Shown here: positions 24,135 to 33,188 of the stretch, piece after piece
Numbering within the stretch: the first letter of the stretch is position 1
Layout: the number at the start of each line of letters is the position of its first letter
Assembly (NCBI GenBank): GCA_035532735.1
Contig: DATKQM010000014.1
Location: 103,236 to 167,235 of the forward strand
Length of the DNA: 64,000 bases
Reading direction: 5' to 3'
DNA from: Chersky-840 sp035532735
GTDB lineage: Bacteria > Actinomycetota > Acidimicrobiia > Acidimicrobiales > UBA8190
Program-made: the position numbers and the translations under genes
The notes under the pieces: model-generated
Told to the model about the DNA's origin: nothing
Seen by the model: the letters and a program-made list of their open reading frames with translations, nothing else
The model's database searches: none

Positions 24135-25154
24135 TCACGTTTCGGGAGTGGGCGTCTCGATGAAGTCGCCGATGATCTGAGCGAGCTCTTCGCCTCGCTC
24201 CTCCTGGACGAAGTGCCCGGCGCCTCTGATGGTGCGATGCACTCGACCCGCTGCTCCGGGGACTTGGTCCTGGAACACCGTCTCCCATCCCCTGGTGGCG
24301 GGGTCACCGTCGGAGAAGGCGGTGAGAAAGGGCCGCTCCCAACTACGGAGTGCCTGCATCGTGGCGCGGCCGATGACCGCGCCCGGGTCGTTGGGGGTCA
24401 GCGGGATCAGACTGGTCATCTGGCGCAGACCGGCTGTGAACGACGGGTCGGGATACGGGGCGTCGTAGGCGGCGATCACCTCAGGAGGAAGCGGCCCCGC
24501 CGACGAGTACAAGAAGTTGCTCGGCAGCAGCTCCGGGGCCCGCTGGCAGTACAGGACGTAGTCGACGAGGGACTGCTCGAGGACCACCTCGGTGTCGCCA
24601 TCAGCGTGGTTGGCCCACGTCAGCTTCCCCGCGAGCGCAGGGTCCGAGGTGTGCACGATGGTGTTCGACGCCACCACCCGGGCAAACCGCTCGGGCCGTG
24701 CGGCGAGGGTGCCGAGCCCGATGGGCCCGCCCCAGTCCTGGACGACCAACGTCACCTCAGACAAGTCGAGCTCGTCGACGAAGCTCGTCATCCATTCGAC
24801 GTGGCGGCGGTAGGTGTAGTCGGTTCGCTCGGTGGGCTTGTCGGACCGGCCGAACCCGATGTTGTCAGGTGCGATGGCTCGCAGGCCGCGTCGGGTCAGG
24901 ACCGGGATGACCTTGCGGTACAGATATGACCACGTCGGCTGCCCGTGGAGCAGGAGCACCACCGGAGCATCTCGAGGCCCGGAGTCGACGTAGTGCATGT
25001 GAAGGGTGTCGACACCCTTGGCCTGCACCGACGCGTAGTTCGGCTCGAACGGGTACTCGCCGAGGTGGGCAAAGCGGTCGTCGGGCGTGCGGAGAAACGA
25101 CGTGCCGGCCCGATCAGACCCACGTCCCGACCCGCCTGGTTCGGCGCTGGTCAC
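24135..25154 (-). CDS. haloalkane dehalogenase (HLD-I type)
   Basis: 339 residues from the GTG at 25154; a TTG one codon upstream is possible. Nucleophile Asp140 with halide-binding Trp141 in VVQDWGGPIG; oxyanion motif HGQPTWSYLYRKV; acid Asp282 or Asp284 in AFSDGDPATRG; His313 in GAGHFVQEE. These define hydrolytic dehalogenation of haloalkanes to alcohol and halide. Epoxide hydrolases of similar fold usually lack this halide-site arrangement, but substrate range cannot be read. Gene follows the SnoaL-like gene by 19 nt. Confidence 0.85.
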   Translation of the reverse strand: MTSAEPGGSGRGSDRAGTSFLRTPDDRFAHLGEYPFEPNYASVQAKGVDTLHMHYVDSGPRDAPVVLLLHGQPTWSYLYRKVIPVLTRRGLRAIAPDNIGFGRSDKPTERTDYTYRRHVEWMTSFVDELDLSEVTLVVQDWGGPIGLGTLAARPERFARVVASNTIVHTSDPALAGKLTWANHADGDTEVVLEQSLVDYVLYCQRAPELLPSNFLYSSAGPLPPEVIAAYDAPYPDPSFTAGLRQMTSLIPLTPNDPGAVIGRATMQALRSWERPFLTAFSDGDPATRGWETVFQDQVPGAAGRVHRTIRGAGHFVQEERGEELAQIIGDFIETPTPET

Positions 25155-25173
25155 CAACCTGCTCCGAACAAGG

Positions 25174-25635
25174 TCAGGCGGTCTCGCCGGCCTGCGCCTT
25201 CTTCGCCGCCATCCAGTCCTTCATGGCCGGTGCGAAGTTGGCAGGGTTGTAGACGTCTTCCTCGGACGAGAAGCGCATGTCGCCCGCGTACTTGAGGATC
25301 GTGATATTCGCCGACTGGTAGACGCCGCCGTCACCGGGGTCGTTGAAGCGGTTCTCGATCTGACAGATCCACCAGCCCCGTTCCTCGTCGCAGACGCACC
25401 AATCGTGGGGGAACATGGTCATCTCGTTGTTCGGCCACTGGGTCATGGTCGTGGAGATCCATTCGAGGATCTGCTCACGCCCGACGAAGCGACCGAAGAG
25501 ATGCTCGATGTACTCGGCGTCCTCGGTGAAGAGCTCGGCCCACGGCTTCCAGTCGCCGCTCCGACCGGACTCGTTGGCCACGGCCAGGTAGTTGTCGTGC
25601 GCCCGTTGCAGCTCGGCGCGATCCCACGTGCCCAC
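25174..25635 (-). CDS. SnoaL/NTF2-like protein
   Basis: 153 residues. WAELFTEDAEYIEHLFGRFVGREQILEWI is the cone-shaped NTF2-like fold of SnoaL-type proteins; the end VYNPANFAPAMKDWMAAKK is typical of its actinobacterial subgroup. Known relatives are polyketide cyclases, isomerases and dehydratases. Start GTG 25635 with GGGGG 5 nt upstream. Likely operon with the dehalogenase. Confidence 0.75.
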   Translation of the reverse strand: MGTWDRAELQRAHDNYLAVANESGRSGDWKPWAELFTEDAEYIEHLFGRFVGREQILEWISTTMTQWPNNEMTMFPHDWCVCDEERGWWICQIENRFNDPGDGGVYQSANITILKYAGDMRFSSEEDVYNPANFAPAMKDWMAAKKAQAGETA

Positions 25636-26323
25636 GAGTACCCCCTGTGCCGGGCGGTCGGTCCAGCGCGAGGCTGGCCGCACCGGTGAAGGGTGCGAGA
25701 GCGTCGTCGCCGGTGACGACCGTAGCAATCGTGGCCGGGTCCAGTCGGTTGGCGATATCTTCCCGCCCCGGCTTTGTGCCGGGGAAAGGCGGCCCGAGAG
25801 GCTTGGGTGGAGAGGCCCGGGCGCACCCGAGAGAAGCATCATCGCCGTCGGGACGTCAATACGTCCTGGTCGCGGCCAGACCCCGGTTTCGGTGCACGGA
25901 GTCTCCCTTCGGCTGTCGCTCCGGTGCGTCGAACCGTATACGTCGCACCCCGACCTCCGGATCATCGCCGGTCCCGATCCCCTGAGAATCACCGGCGGTT
26001 CCTTCGGCCCGGGCGCCATTCCTACCCTTACGCACCCGCCGTTCGTCGTCTCTTTGGTTGTCGAGGTCGGAAGAATCGTGGGAGCACCGTCGGCTACCGG
26101 CTTCGTCGTTGGCGTCGATCCCTTCGCTGCTGTCTCCTTCGACGCGGTGGTCGACTTCTTCGGCGCAGAGCTCGCCTTGGCGGCCGGTGATGAGGTCGCG
26201 GAGGTCGAGTCGCCGGGTTGGCCCCCCTGTGATTGGAGAGCCAGGGCAGCTACGGGGCGCCTACGCTTGAGGTGATGAGGACGCGGCTCTCGGGATGGCC
26301 CGGGCACCTTCGGCGAGGCTGAC
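25636..26323. other. 688-nt stretch without a convincing gene; hairpin
   Basis: Several long frames exist on both strands but none has both a usable start and family-like sequence. The minus strand can be read as an Ala/Lys/Thr/Ser-rich tail (APKKSTTASKETAAKG), without a start codon that makes sense. A strong hairpin, GCC-rich stem CCCCGGC-TTTGT-GCCGGGG at 25766-25784, sits in a G-rich region and could be an RNA element or terminator. I do not recognise a riboswitch. Confidence 0.35.
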
Positions 26324-27073
26324 GTGCACAGCGCCACGTTCGTGCTGCTGGCCTCGGTCTTCCTCGCCAGCACCGTCGAGATGGTCGAGGCCCTGACCAT
26401 CGTCGTTGCCGTCGGCGTCACGAGGGGTTGGCGGTCCGCGCTCGAAGGGGTCGCCGCCGCATTCGCCACACTGGCCGCCCTCGTGGTTGCCGTCGGCCCC
26501 GCGCTCGTCCACTACGTCCCGTTGAGCGGGCTCAGAGTCGCCGTCGGCGGACTGCTGCTCGTGTTCGGCATGCAGTGGTTACGCAAGGCCGTACTGCGGG
26601 CCGTGGGGTTGAAGGCCAAGCACGACGAGGATGCCATCTTCACCGAGCAGGTGGCGGAGCTGTCAGTCCAGGATCGGCCCACCAACGGGCGCGACGGCAC
26701 GGCCTTCGCCGTGGCGTTCAAGGGCGTGTTCCTCGAAGGCCTCGAGGTGGTCGTGATCGTCCTCACCCTGGGGGTGGCAGATCACCGGTTGGGACTGGCC
26801 GCCGCGGCGGCGGGTGCCGCCGTGGTCGTCGTGGGAATCGTCGGGACCATCGTGTCGCGACAGTTGGCCGGTGTTCCCGAGAACGCCTTGAAGATGGCGG
26901 TCGGCATCATGCTGGTGAGCTTCGGGTCCTTCTGGGCGGGCGAGGGTGTCGGGGTGCGTTGGCCCGGATCCGAGCTCGCCCTTCCCGTGCTCGTGGCTGT
27001 CTACGGCGCGGTGACCTGGGTGACGATCGCGGCCGTCGGACGAGAGCGTCGAGCCGGAGTCGAAGTTGCCTGA
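26324..27073 (+). CDS. COG4280-type multi-spanning membrane protein
   Basis: 249 residues with about six membrane segments. The N-terminal VFLASTVEMVEALTIVVAVG and the internal repeat FKGVFLEGLEVVVIVLTLG each carry an E-x-x-E motif in a helix, a twofold pattern like that of TMEM165/GDT1-type and other cation transporters. Metal or proton transport is inference. GTG start with GAGG about 7 nt upstream. Confidence 0.65.
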   Translation: MHSATFVLLASVFLASTVEMVEALTIVVAVGVTRGWRSALEGVAAAFATLAALVVAVGPALVHYVPLSGLRVAVGGLLLVFGMQWLRKAVLRAVGLKAKHDEDAIFTEQVAELSVQDRPTNGRDGTAFAVAFKGVFLEGLEVVVIVLTLGVADHRLGLAAAAAGAAVVVVGIVGTIVSRQLAGVPENALKMAVGIMLVSFGSFWAGEGVGVRWPGSELALPVLVAVYGAVTWVTIAAVGRERRAGVEVA

Positions 27074-27101
27074 CCCCCGACCGGTGGATGAGGAGTCGTC
27101 G

Positions 27102-27347
27102 GTGAGCCCGGTGCGACGCTACGTGTCGGCATTCGGGCGGTTCTGGTGGGAGTTCCTCGTCGGGGACACTCCCGAGCTCCTCATCGGTGCCGTGGTGGTG
27201 ATCGCCGTGGTGGCGCTGCTGGCGCACAACGGGGCGGCCCGGGTCCTCACCGTCGGCGCCACACCGGTCCTCGTGATCGCCATGCTCGGCACCTCCATCC
27301 GAAGGGCCCAGCGAGCGGCGCGCACGGCGGGCCCGTCGAAGTCGTAG
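27102..27347 (+). CDS. small membrane protein (81 aa)
   Basis: Start GTG 27102 chosen for its GATGAGGAG ribosome site; an upstream TTG at 27066 would overlap the previous gene by 8 nt. Two hydrophobic helices (LLIGAVVVIAVVALLA and VLTVGATPVLVIAML) and a basic tail. Probably co-transcribed with the COG4280 protein and possibly its partner. No family recognised. Confidence 0.6.
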   Translation: MSPVRRYVSAFGRFWWEFLVGDTPELLIGAVVVIAVVALLAHNGAARVLTVGATPVLVIAMLGTSIRRAQRAARTAGPSKS

Positions 27348-27363
27348 GTATTCGCAGAGCTGA

Positions 27364-28923
27364 TCAGCTCGGGAAGGGCTTGCTCGCCAGCTCCTCGCGC
27401 AGCTTGTACTTGAGGACCTTGTTGAGGGTCTTGTTGCGGGGGAGCTCGTCGACCACCTCGAGCTGTTCGGGGATCTTCTGCTTCATGAGGCCTGCGGCCC
27501 GGAGGTGCTCGACCATCTCGTCGAACGTGAGCGACTGGGCGTCGGGGGCGGTCTCGACCACCGCGCAGACCCGCTCACCGCGTTCGCGATCGGCCAGGCC
27601 GACCACGGCTACGTCACCCACCTTGGGATGGGTGTAGAGGAGGTCTTCGATCTCCTTGGCCGAGATGTTCTCGCCCTTGCGGATGATGATGTCCTTGAGC
27701 CGTCCCGTGAGGACCACGTGGCCGTCGGGCCGGAAGTGCCCGACGTCACCGGTCCGGAAGTAGCCCTCGGCGTCGAAGGACTCGGCGCTGAGGACGGGAT
27801 CGGTGTATCCCTTGCAGACCATGGCCCCGCGCACCCGGACTTCACCGTCGACGCCGGTGGGGGCCTCGACCTCGTCGAGGGTCACGATCCGGATGTCGGC
27901 GCCGAAGACGGGCTTGCCCACGGTGTTGGCGAGCTGGTCGTCGGTGTCCGAGGGCGAGCCCATACAGATCATGGGGATCTCGGTCATCCCGTAGCCGTGG
28001 GCGACGGTCACACCGATCTCGCGGCCCACCTCGTAGAAGATCTCGGGCGGCATGGGCGCACCACCACCGGACAGGATCCGCAGGGACGGGATGACCTTCT
28101 TCCCCGGCTGCTTGCGTTGTTCATTGAGATAGGCCATGTAGAAGGCGGTGCTGCCGCCGGCCATGGTGACGCCGTGCCGTGAGAAGACCTCGACGGCGAG
28201 CGCGGGGGCGAAGGCTTCCAAGAGCACCGTCGAGAAGCCGATGGCGAGAACCATGACGAGGTAGTCAGGGCCGGCGATGTGCGCGAAGGGGAAGGCGATC
28301 GACCCCACGTCCTGGTCGGTGAGCTCGACGGCCATGGCGAGGCCGCGCCCGCCGGTGACAAGTGTCGTGTCGGTGTGGCGGACGCCCTTGGGGTCAGAGG
28401 TCGTGCCCGAGGTGTAGTAGATCCACCGGACCTGGTCATCCCCCGGCGGCGGGGGAGGGGGCAAAGTGGCCGGGTCCCCCTCGGGGAGCGAGTCGTAGGC
28501 CACGACGATGGTCGGAGGCCGGTCGAGCCCCGCGCCGATCTTCTCGGCCATGGCCCCGAAGTCGAATTCCTTCCAGACTCCGGGGACGAAGAAGAACTCG
28601 GCGCCGGTCTGGGCCAGGGCGAAGGCCACCTCGCGCTCGCGGTAGATGTGGATGATGGGGTTCTGGACCACGCCCAGCCGGGCCAGTGCCATCGAGAGGA
28701 CGATGGTCTCGATCCGGGTGGGCAGTTGCCAGGACACCGGAGTCGAGGGGCCCACGCCCATGGCGTGGAGCCCGGCCGCCACGACCTCGCAGCGATGTCG
28801 GAAATCGCCGAAGGTGATGCTGCGACCCGTCTCGTCGATCAACATGAGACGATCCGGGGACGCGTCGGCTCTGGCTTGCACCAGCTCCCACATCGAACCC
28901 ACGTCGTAGATGGCGTCGGCCAC
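27364..28923 (-). CDS. AMP-dependent acyl-CoA ligase (cyclohexanecarboxylate-CoA-ligase-like)
   Basis: 519 residues. WIYYTSGTTSDPKGVRHT (AMP/phosphate loop), HGYGMTE, TGDVGHFRPDGHVVLTGR and the C-terminal catalytic region NKTLNKVLKYKLR give a complete ANL ligase. Similar to AliA/FadD types acting on cyclic or aliphatic acids. GTG start with GGAGGGACC upstream. Neighbouring thiolase and dehydrogenase genes suggest a beta-oxidation role. Confidence 0.88.
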   Translation of the reverse strand: MADAIYDVGSMWELVQARADASPDRLMLIDETGRSITFGDFRHRCEVVAAGLHAMGVGPSTPVSWQLPTRIETIVLSMALARLGVVQNPIIHIYREREVAFALAQTGAEFFFVPGVWKEFDFGAMAEKIGAGLDRPPTIVVAYDSLPEGDPATLPPPPPPGDDQVRWIYYTSGTTSDPKGVRHTDTTLVTGGRGLAMAVELTDQDVGSIAFPFAHIAGPDYLVMVLAIGFSTVLLEAFAPALAVEVFSRHGVTMAGGSTAFYMAYLNEQRKQPGKKVIPSLRILSGGGAPMPPEIFYEVGREIGVTVAHGYGMTEIPMICMGSPSDTDDQLANTVGKPVFGADIRIVTLDEVEAPTGVDGEVRVRGAMVCKGYTDPVLSAESFDAEGYFRTGDVGHFRPDGHVVLTGRLKDIIIRKGENISAKEIEDLLYTHPKVGDVAVVGLADRERGERVCAVVETAPDAQSLTFDEMVEHLRAAGLMKQKIPEQLEVVDELPRNKTLNKVLKYKLREELASKPFPS

Positions 28924-28972
28924 TGTGGTCCCTCCGGCCCCGGACGTCCCCGTCTCTCTGAACGGGCCGTGA

Positions 28973-30175
28973 CTACGACAGGCGCTCGACGACCATGGCC
29001 ATGCCCTGGCCCCCGCCGACGCACATCGACTCGAGACCCCAGGTCTTGTCGTCGTCGTCGAGGGCGTTGAGCAGGGTGGTCATGATGCGGGCCCCGGTCA
29101 TGCCGAAGGGGTGGCCCAGTGCGATCGAGCCACCCTTCACGTTGAGCTTGTCCCAGTCGATGCCGAGGTGCTTGGCCGACGGGATGACCTGGGCCGCGAA
29201 GGCCTCGTTGATCTCGACGAGGTCGATGTCGTCGATCGTCTTGCCGGCGCGCCTGAGCGCCTGGCGACAGGCCTCGATGGGTCCGAGGCCCATGATCTCG
29301 GGGTCGAGGGCCGACACGCCGCTCGAGACGATCCGGGCCAGCGGCGTGATGCCCAATTGGCTGGCCCTGGTGTCTGACATGACGATGACCGCCGCCGCCC
29401 CGTCGTTCAAGGGACAGGCGTTGCCGGCGGTGATGGTGCCACCCTCGCGGAACACCGGCTTGAGCGCGGCGAGACCTTCGACCGTGGTGCCGTCACGGGG
29501 CCCGTCGTCCTTGGTGACCACGGTGCCGTCCTCGAGGGTCACGGGGATGATCTCGCGCTCGAAGAACCCGTTCTTCTGGGACTCGACGGCCCGCTGCTGG
29601 CTGCGGGCCGCGAACTCGTCCATCTCTTGGCGCGTCACCTTCTCGTACTCGGCGACGTTCTCGGCGGTCTGGCCCATGGCGATGTAGACGTCGCTCAACC
29701 CCGTGGGCGGCGACCACGGGTCGGTGACGGCGGGGTTCCGGGCCGCGGTGCGGGCCTCGGCGTCGGCGAAGGCCGCGTTGTGGGGCCCGACGTCCGACGC
29801 TCCGAACTGGAACCGGCTCACGGTCTCCACGCCGCCGGCCAGGAAGACGTCGCCCTCGCCGGCCTTGATGGCGTGGGCGGCCATGCGGATGGTCTGGAGC
29901 GACGACGAGCAGTACCGGTTCACCGTCACTCCCGGCACGTCGACGCCGGCCAGGATGGCGGCCACCCGGGCCACGTTGAATCCCGCCTCGCCCGCAGGCT
30001 GGCCGCAGCCGAGCATCACGTCTTCGACCAGGGCGGGGTCGAGTTGGGGCACCTTGGCCAGGACTTCGTTGATGACCAGCGCGGCCAGGTCGTCGGGGCG
30101 GCAGCTCACCAGGGAGCCCTTGTTGGCACGACCGATGGGCGTTCTTCCGGTGGCGACGATGACGGCGTCGGGCAT
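28973..30175 (-). CDS. acetyl-CoA acyltransferase (thiolase), FadA3-like
   Basis: 400 residues. Active-site Cys in VNRYCSSSLQT, His in GHPFGMTGAR and second Cys in CVGGGQGMAM form the full thiolase set. Thiolytic cleavage of 3-ketoacyl-CoA in beta-oxidation; the N-terminus PIGRANKGSLVSCRPDDLAA resembles general mycobacterial FadA proteins rather than the steroid-specific FadA5. Cytoplasmic tetramer by family. Located between a ligase and the FadE pair. Confidence 0.9.
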   Translation of the reverse strand: MPDAVIVATGRTPIGRANKGSLVSCRPDDLAALVINEVLAKVPQLDPALVEDVMLGCGQPAGEAGFNVARVAAILAGVDVPGVTVNRYCSSSLQTIRMAAHAIKAGEGDVFLAGGVETVSRFQFGASDVGPHNAAFADAEARTAARNPAVTDPWSPPTGLSDVYIAMGQTAENVAEYEKVTRQEMDEFAARSQQRAVESQKNGFFEREIIPVTLEDGTVVTKDDGPRDGTTVEGLAALKPVFREGGTITAGNACPLNDGAAAVIVMSDTRASQLGITPLARIVSSGVSALDPEIMGLGPIEACRQALRRAGKTIDDIDLVEINEAFAAQVIPSAKHLGIDWDKLNVKGGSIALGHPFGMTGARIMTTLLNALDDDDKTWGLESMCVGGGQGMAMVVERLS

Positions 30176-30262
30176 TGCGCTGGCTCCTTGGATGCGTCCT
30201 CGGGGAAGTCCCTAGGTTGGCACACGCGGCCCCAGACGACCCAAGCGGCGGCATTTTCGGGG

Positions 30263-30739
30263 TCACGATGCCGAGGGGATTGTCCGCCACATCTGGACGT
30301 GGGGGCCGATCCCGGCGATGTCGAAGACCCCTCCCCGAGTCACGAATCCGGCGCGCGCGTAGAGGCCCTGGGCCGGGACGCGCGCGTTGCACCACACGAC
30401 GCCACCTCCCTGGACCGCCACGTGGGAGAGCAGCGCGTCGAGCACGGCGGCTCCGACGCCGCGTCGGCGCGCCGGGTGGCGCGTGGCCATGCCCCGGATC
30501 CGCCAGCCGTCGGCCCGTGTCGGGTCCCATGGCGGGGCGTCGGGAAGGACGGTCCCCACCGCCACGACCTCGTCGGATCTTCCCTCGGAGCCTCGGACCG
30601 CGGCGTGCGCGGCGCGGGGGTCGTCGTCGGCCGGGTACACAGAGTCTTCCGGCGGTTGATCTGGTCGCAGCACGGCTCGGCGCAGGGGGCGCACCACCTG
30701 GGCATTCACCAGCTCGACCACGATGGGACCGTCGATCAC
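30263..30739 (-). CDS. GNAT-family acetyltransferase
   Basis: 158 residues from GTG 30739 (GTG 30721 is possible). VRPLRRAVLRPDQP opens a common actinobacterial GNAT type; GMATRHPARRRGVGAAVLDALL is the acetyl-CoA loop and ARVPAQGLYARAGFVTRGG the C-terminal motif. Substrate unknown. Diverges from fadE26 across the KstR-like site. Confidence 0.7.
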   Translation of the reverse strand: MIDGPIVVELVNAQVVRPLRRAVLRPDQPPEDSVYPADDDPRAAHAAVRGSEGRSDEVVAVGTVLPDAPPWDPTRADGWRIRGMATRHPARRRGVGAAVLDALLSHVAVQGGGVVWCNARVPAQGLYARAGFVTRGGVFDIAGIGPHVQMWRTIPSAS

Positions 30740-30786
30740 CGGGGCGAGGATAGGCCCGGCAGCTGGCCCGGTTCGGGGGCCGAACT

Positions 30787-30800
30787 GTAACCTGTTCCAA
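30787..30800. promoter_or_regulatory. KstR-like operator
   Basis: TGTAACCTGTTCCA fits the KstR palindrome TNNAACNNGTTNNA exactly. It ends 29 nt before the fadE26 ATG and contains a TAACCT -10-like box, as expected for a repressor site. Confidence 0.7.
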
Positions 30801-30829
30801 GTTCGACCCAGAAGAAGGGCAGGGCGGGC

Positions 30830-32005
30830 ATGGAGATCGGCTACACCGAGGAACAGCAGGCTCTGCGCCAGGAGTTGCGCGACTACTACGCCAACCTCCT
30901 TACTCCCGAGGTCGAGGCGGAGCTGTCCCAGAGCCACGGGATCGGTCCCACCGTCCGGCGGATCACGAAGCAGATGGCGAGCGACGGGTGGCTCGGGATC
31001 GGCTGGCCCAAGCAGTACGGGGGCCAGGGCCGTTCTGCCATCGAGCAGTTCATCTTCTTCGACGAGTCGATGCGCAGTGGCGCCCCGGTGCCGATGCTCA
31101 CCATCAACACGGTGGGCCCCACCATCATGAACTTCGGCACCGACGACCAGAAGGCGTTCTTCCTGCCCAAGATCCTCGCCGGCGAGATCCATTTCTGCAT
31201 CGGCTACTCCGAGCCTCAGGCCGGGACCGACCTCGCCGCGCTGCAGACCCGCGGGGTGGTCGACGGCGAAGAGCTCGTCATCAACGGGACCAAGATCTTC
31301 ACCTCGCTAGCCGGCGATGCCGACTACTGCTGGTTGGCCGTCCGGACGGACCCCGACGCCTCCAAGCACAAGGGCATCTCCATGGTCATCGTCCCCATGA
31401 ACACGCCCGGGGTGCGGGTGGTGCCCATGTCTCTGCTCGGGGACCACAACATCAACTACACCTTCTGGGAGGACGTCAGGGTCCCGCTCTCCAACGTCGT
31501 CGGTGGGCTCAACAACGGGTGGAGCCTGATCACCAACCAGTTGAACCACGAGCGCGTCACGCTGTGCTCTCCGGGGATCATCGAACGGGCCCTGGGTGAC
31601 GTCCGGAAGTGGGCGCAAGACACCAAACTCGCCGACGGCCGGCGGGTCGTCGACCAGGAGTGGGTGCGCATTGCCCTGGCCCGGGTGCACGCCAAGCTCG
31701 AGTTCCTCCGGCTCATCAACTGGAAGGTGGCTTGGCACGGGACCCAGGGACATCTCGACGTGGCCGACGCCTCGTCGATCAAGGTCTTCGGCACCGAGTT
31801 CTACATGGAGGCCCTCCGGACCTTGTCCGAAGTGGTGGGCCAGTCCGGCTACCTGGTTCGGGGTTCGCCCGAGGAGGTCCTGCGCGGACGGCTCGAGGCC
31901 TACACCCGGGGTCTGGTCATCTTGACCTTCGGCGGTGGGACCAACGAGATCCAGCGCGACCTGATCGCCATCTTCGGCCTCGGCATGCCGCGGTCACTTC
32001 GCTAG
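30830..32005 (+). CDS. fadE26: acyl-CoA dehydrogenase, FadE26-like (ChsE4)
   Basis: 391 residues. Acyl-CoA dehydrogenase fold: GWLGIGWPKQYGGQGRS, IGYSEPQAGTDLA, and ILTFGGGTNEIQRDLIA near the C-terminus. The sequence follows mycobacterial FadE26 and its relative FadE29. In Mycobacterium tuberculosis FadE26-FadE27 form an alpha2beta2 heterotetramer that starts beta-oxidation of the C8 sterol side chain. The pairing with the gene 14 nt downstream supports such a heterotetramer. Ribosome site AGAAGGGCAGGG. KstR-like operator upstream. Confidence 0.8.
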   Translation: MEIGYTEEQQALRQELRDYYANLLTPEVEAELSQSHGIGPTVRRITKQMASDGWLGIGWPKQYGGQGRSAIEQFIFFDESMRSGAPVPMLTINTVGPTIMNFGTDDQKAFFLPKILAGEIHFCIGYSEPQAGTDLAALQTRGVVDGEELVINGTKIFTSLAGDADYCWLAVRTDPDASKHKGISMVIVPMNTPGVRVVPMSLLGDHNINYTFWEDVRVPLSNVVGGLNNGWSLITNQLNHERVTLCSPGIIERALGDVRKWAQDTKLADGRRVVDQEWVRIALARVHAKLEFLRLINWKVAWHGTQGHLDVADASSIKVFGTEFYMEALRTLSEVVGQSGYLVRGSPEEVLRGRLEAYTRGLVILTFGGGTNEIQRDLIAIFGLGMPRSLR

Positions 32006-32019
32006 AAAGTAGAGACGAC

Positions 32020-33138
32020 GTGGACTTCTCCTTCACCGAGGAGCAGGAGGCCGTCAGGGAGCTGGCGGCCCGCATCTTCTCCGATCTCGCCACACCCGAG
32101 CGCCTCAAGGAGGTCGAGGCGACCGACGACCGCTTCGACGCCAAGCTCTGGTCCGAGCTCGCTGCAGCCGGGCTCCTCGGCATCTGGCTTCCTGAATCTG
32201 TGGGTGGGTCCGGTCTGGGGTTCGTCGCGGCGGGCATCGTGGCCGAGGAGACGGGCCGGGTGGCCGCGGCGGTTCCCTACGTCGCCAGCGCCGTGCTCGG
32301 TGCCGGGCCGATCGTCCATTTCGGCACTGAAGACCAGCAGCGTCGTTGGGTGGCGCCCATGGTGGCCGGCGACCTCGTGCTCACCGCCGCGCTGGTGGAG
32401 CAACGTGGCGACCCGTTCACCCCCCACACCACCGCCACCCGCCAAGGCGACGGATGGCGGCTCGACGGCACCAAGTCCTTCGTCCCCGCCGGGATGATCG
32501 CCCAGGTATTGGTGGTGTCGGCTCGTACCGACGACGGCATCGGGCTCTTCGTCGTCGACCCCTCGGCGTCGGGTGTCTCGCGCCAGGGCCAAGAGGCCAC
32601 CAGCCGGCAGATCGAGGCCGAGATCGAATTGTCGGGAGTCGTGGTCGGTCCCGGTGACGTCCTCGTGACGGGGCCAGCCGGCGTCGATGCGTTGCGGTGG
32701 TTGCTCGAGCACGCCGAGGCGGCGCTGTGTCTGTCCGTGGCCGGTGCCTGTGACGCCGCGGTCAAGCTCACCGCGCAGTACACGACGACCCGTGAGCAAT
32801 TCGGAAAGCCCATCGCCACGTTCCAGGCCGTGGGCCAGCGCGCCGCTGACGCCTACATCGACGCCGAGGCCGTCCGGCTCACGGCGTGGCAGGCGGCCTG
32901 GCGACTCGCCGAGGGCCTGCCCGCCACCAGCGAGGTGGCGGTCGCCAAGTACTGGGCCGACGAGGGTGGCCAGCGCGTCGTCCACGCCGCCCAACACCTC
33001 CACGGTGGCATGGGCGTCGACCGTGACTATCCCCTGCACCGGTACTACCTGCTGACCAAGCATCTGGCGCTGACCCTCGGGGGTGCGACCACCAGCCTGC
33101 TCCGGTTGGGCGACGTCCTGGCTTCTGAGCCCGCCTGA
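32020..33138 (+). CDS. fadE27: acyl-CoA dehydrogenase, FadE27-like (ChsE5)
   Basis: 372 residues, start GTG 32020. QFGKPIATFQAVGQRAADAYI, WAADEGGQR-type helix and the end HGGMGVDRDYPLHRYYLL then LTLGGATTSLLRLG closely follow FadE27 of mycobacteria. It is the second, differently built subunit of the heteromeric enzyme. Fourteen nucleotides after fadE26, so certainly co-transcribed. Confidence 0.8.
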   Translation: MDFSFTEEQEAVRELAARIFSDLATPERLKEVEATDDRFDAKLWSELAAAGLLGIWLPESVGGSGLGFVAAGIVAEETGRVAAAVPYVASAVLGAGPIVHFGTEDQQRRWVAPMVAGDLVLTAALVEQRGDPFTPHTTATRQGDGWRLDGTKSFVPAGMIAQVLVVSARTDDGIGLFVVDPSASGVSRQGQEATSRQIEAEIELSGVVVGPGDVLVTGPAGVDALRWLLEHAEAALCLSVAGACDAAVKLTAQYTTTREQFGKPIATFQAVGQRAADAYIDAEAVRLTAWQAAWRLAEGLPATSEVAVAKYWADEGGQRVVHAAQHLHGGMGVDRDYPLHRYYLLTKHLALTLGGATTSLLRLGDVLASEPA

Positions 33139-33188
33139 CCCGCCGCACCGCAGCGCCAAAGCGCCGCTCTACCCAGCGCCGAGCAGCA

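Noticed and set aside
25750..25870. riboswitch (cobalamin, glycine, Mn or ydaO)
   Set aside because: A hairpin is present but none of the conserved loop words of these classes could be matched.
25592..26275. 227-codon plus-strand gene
   Set aside because: Starts inside the SnoaL-like gene, lacks a ribosome site and family motifs.
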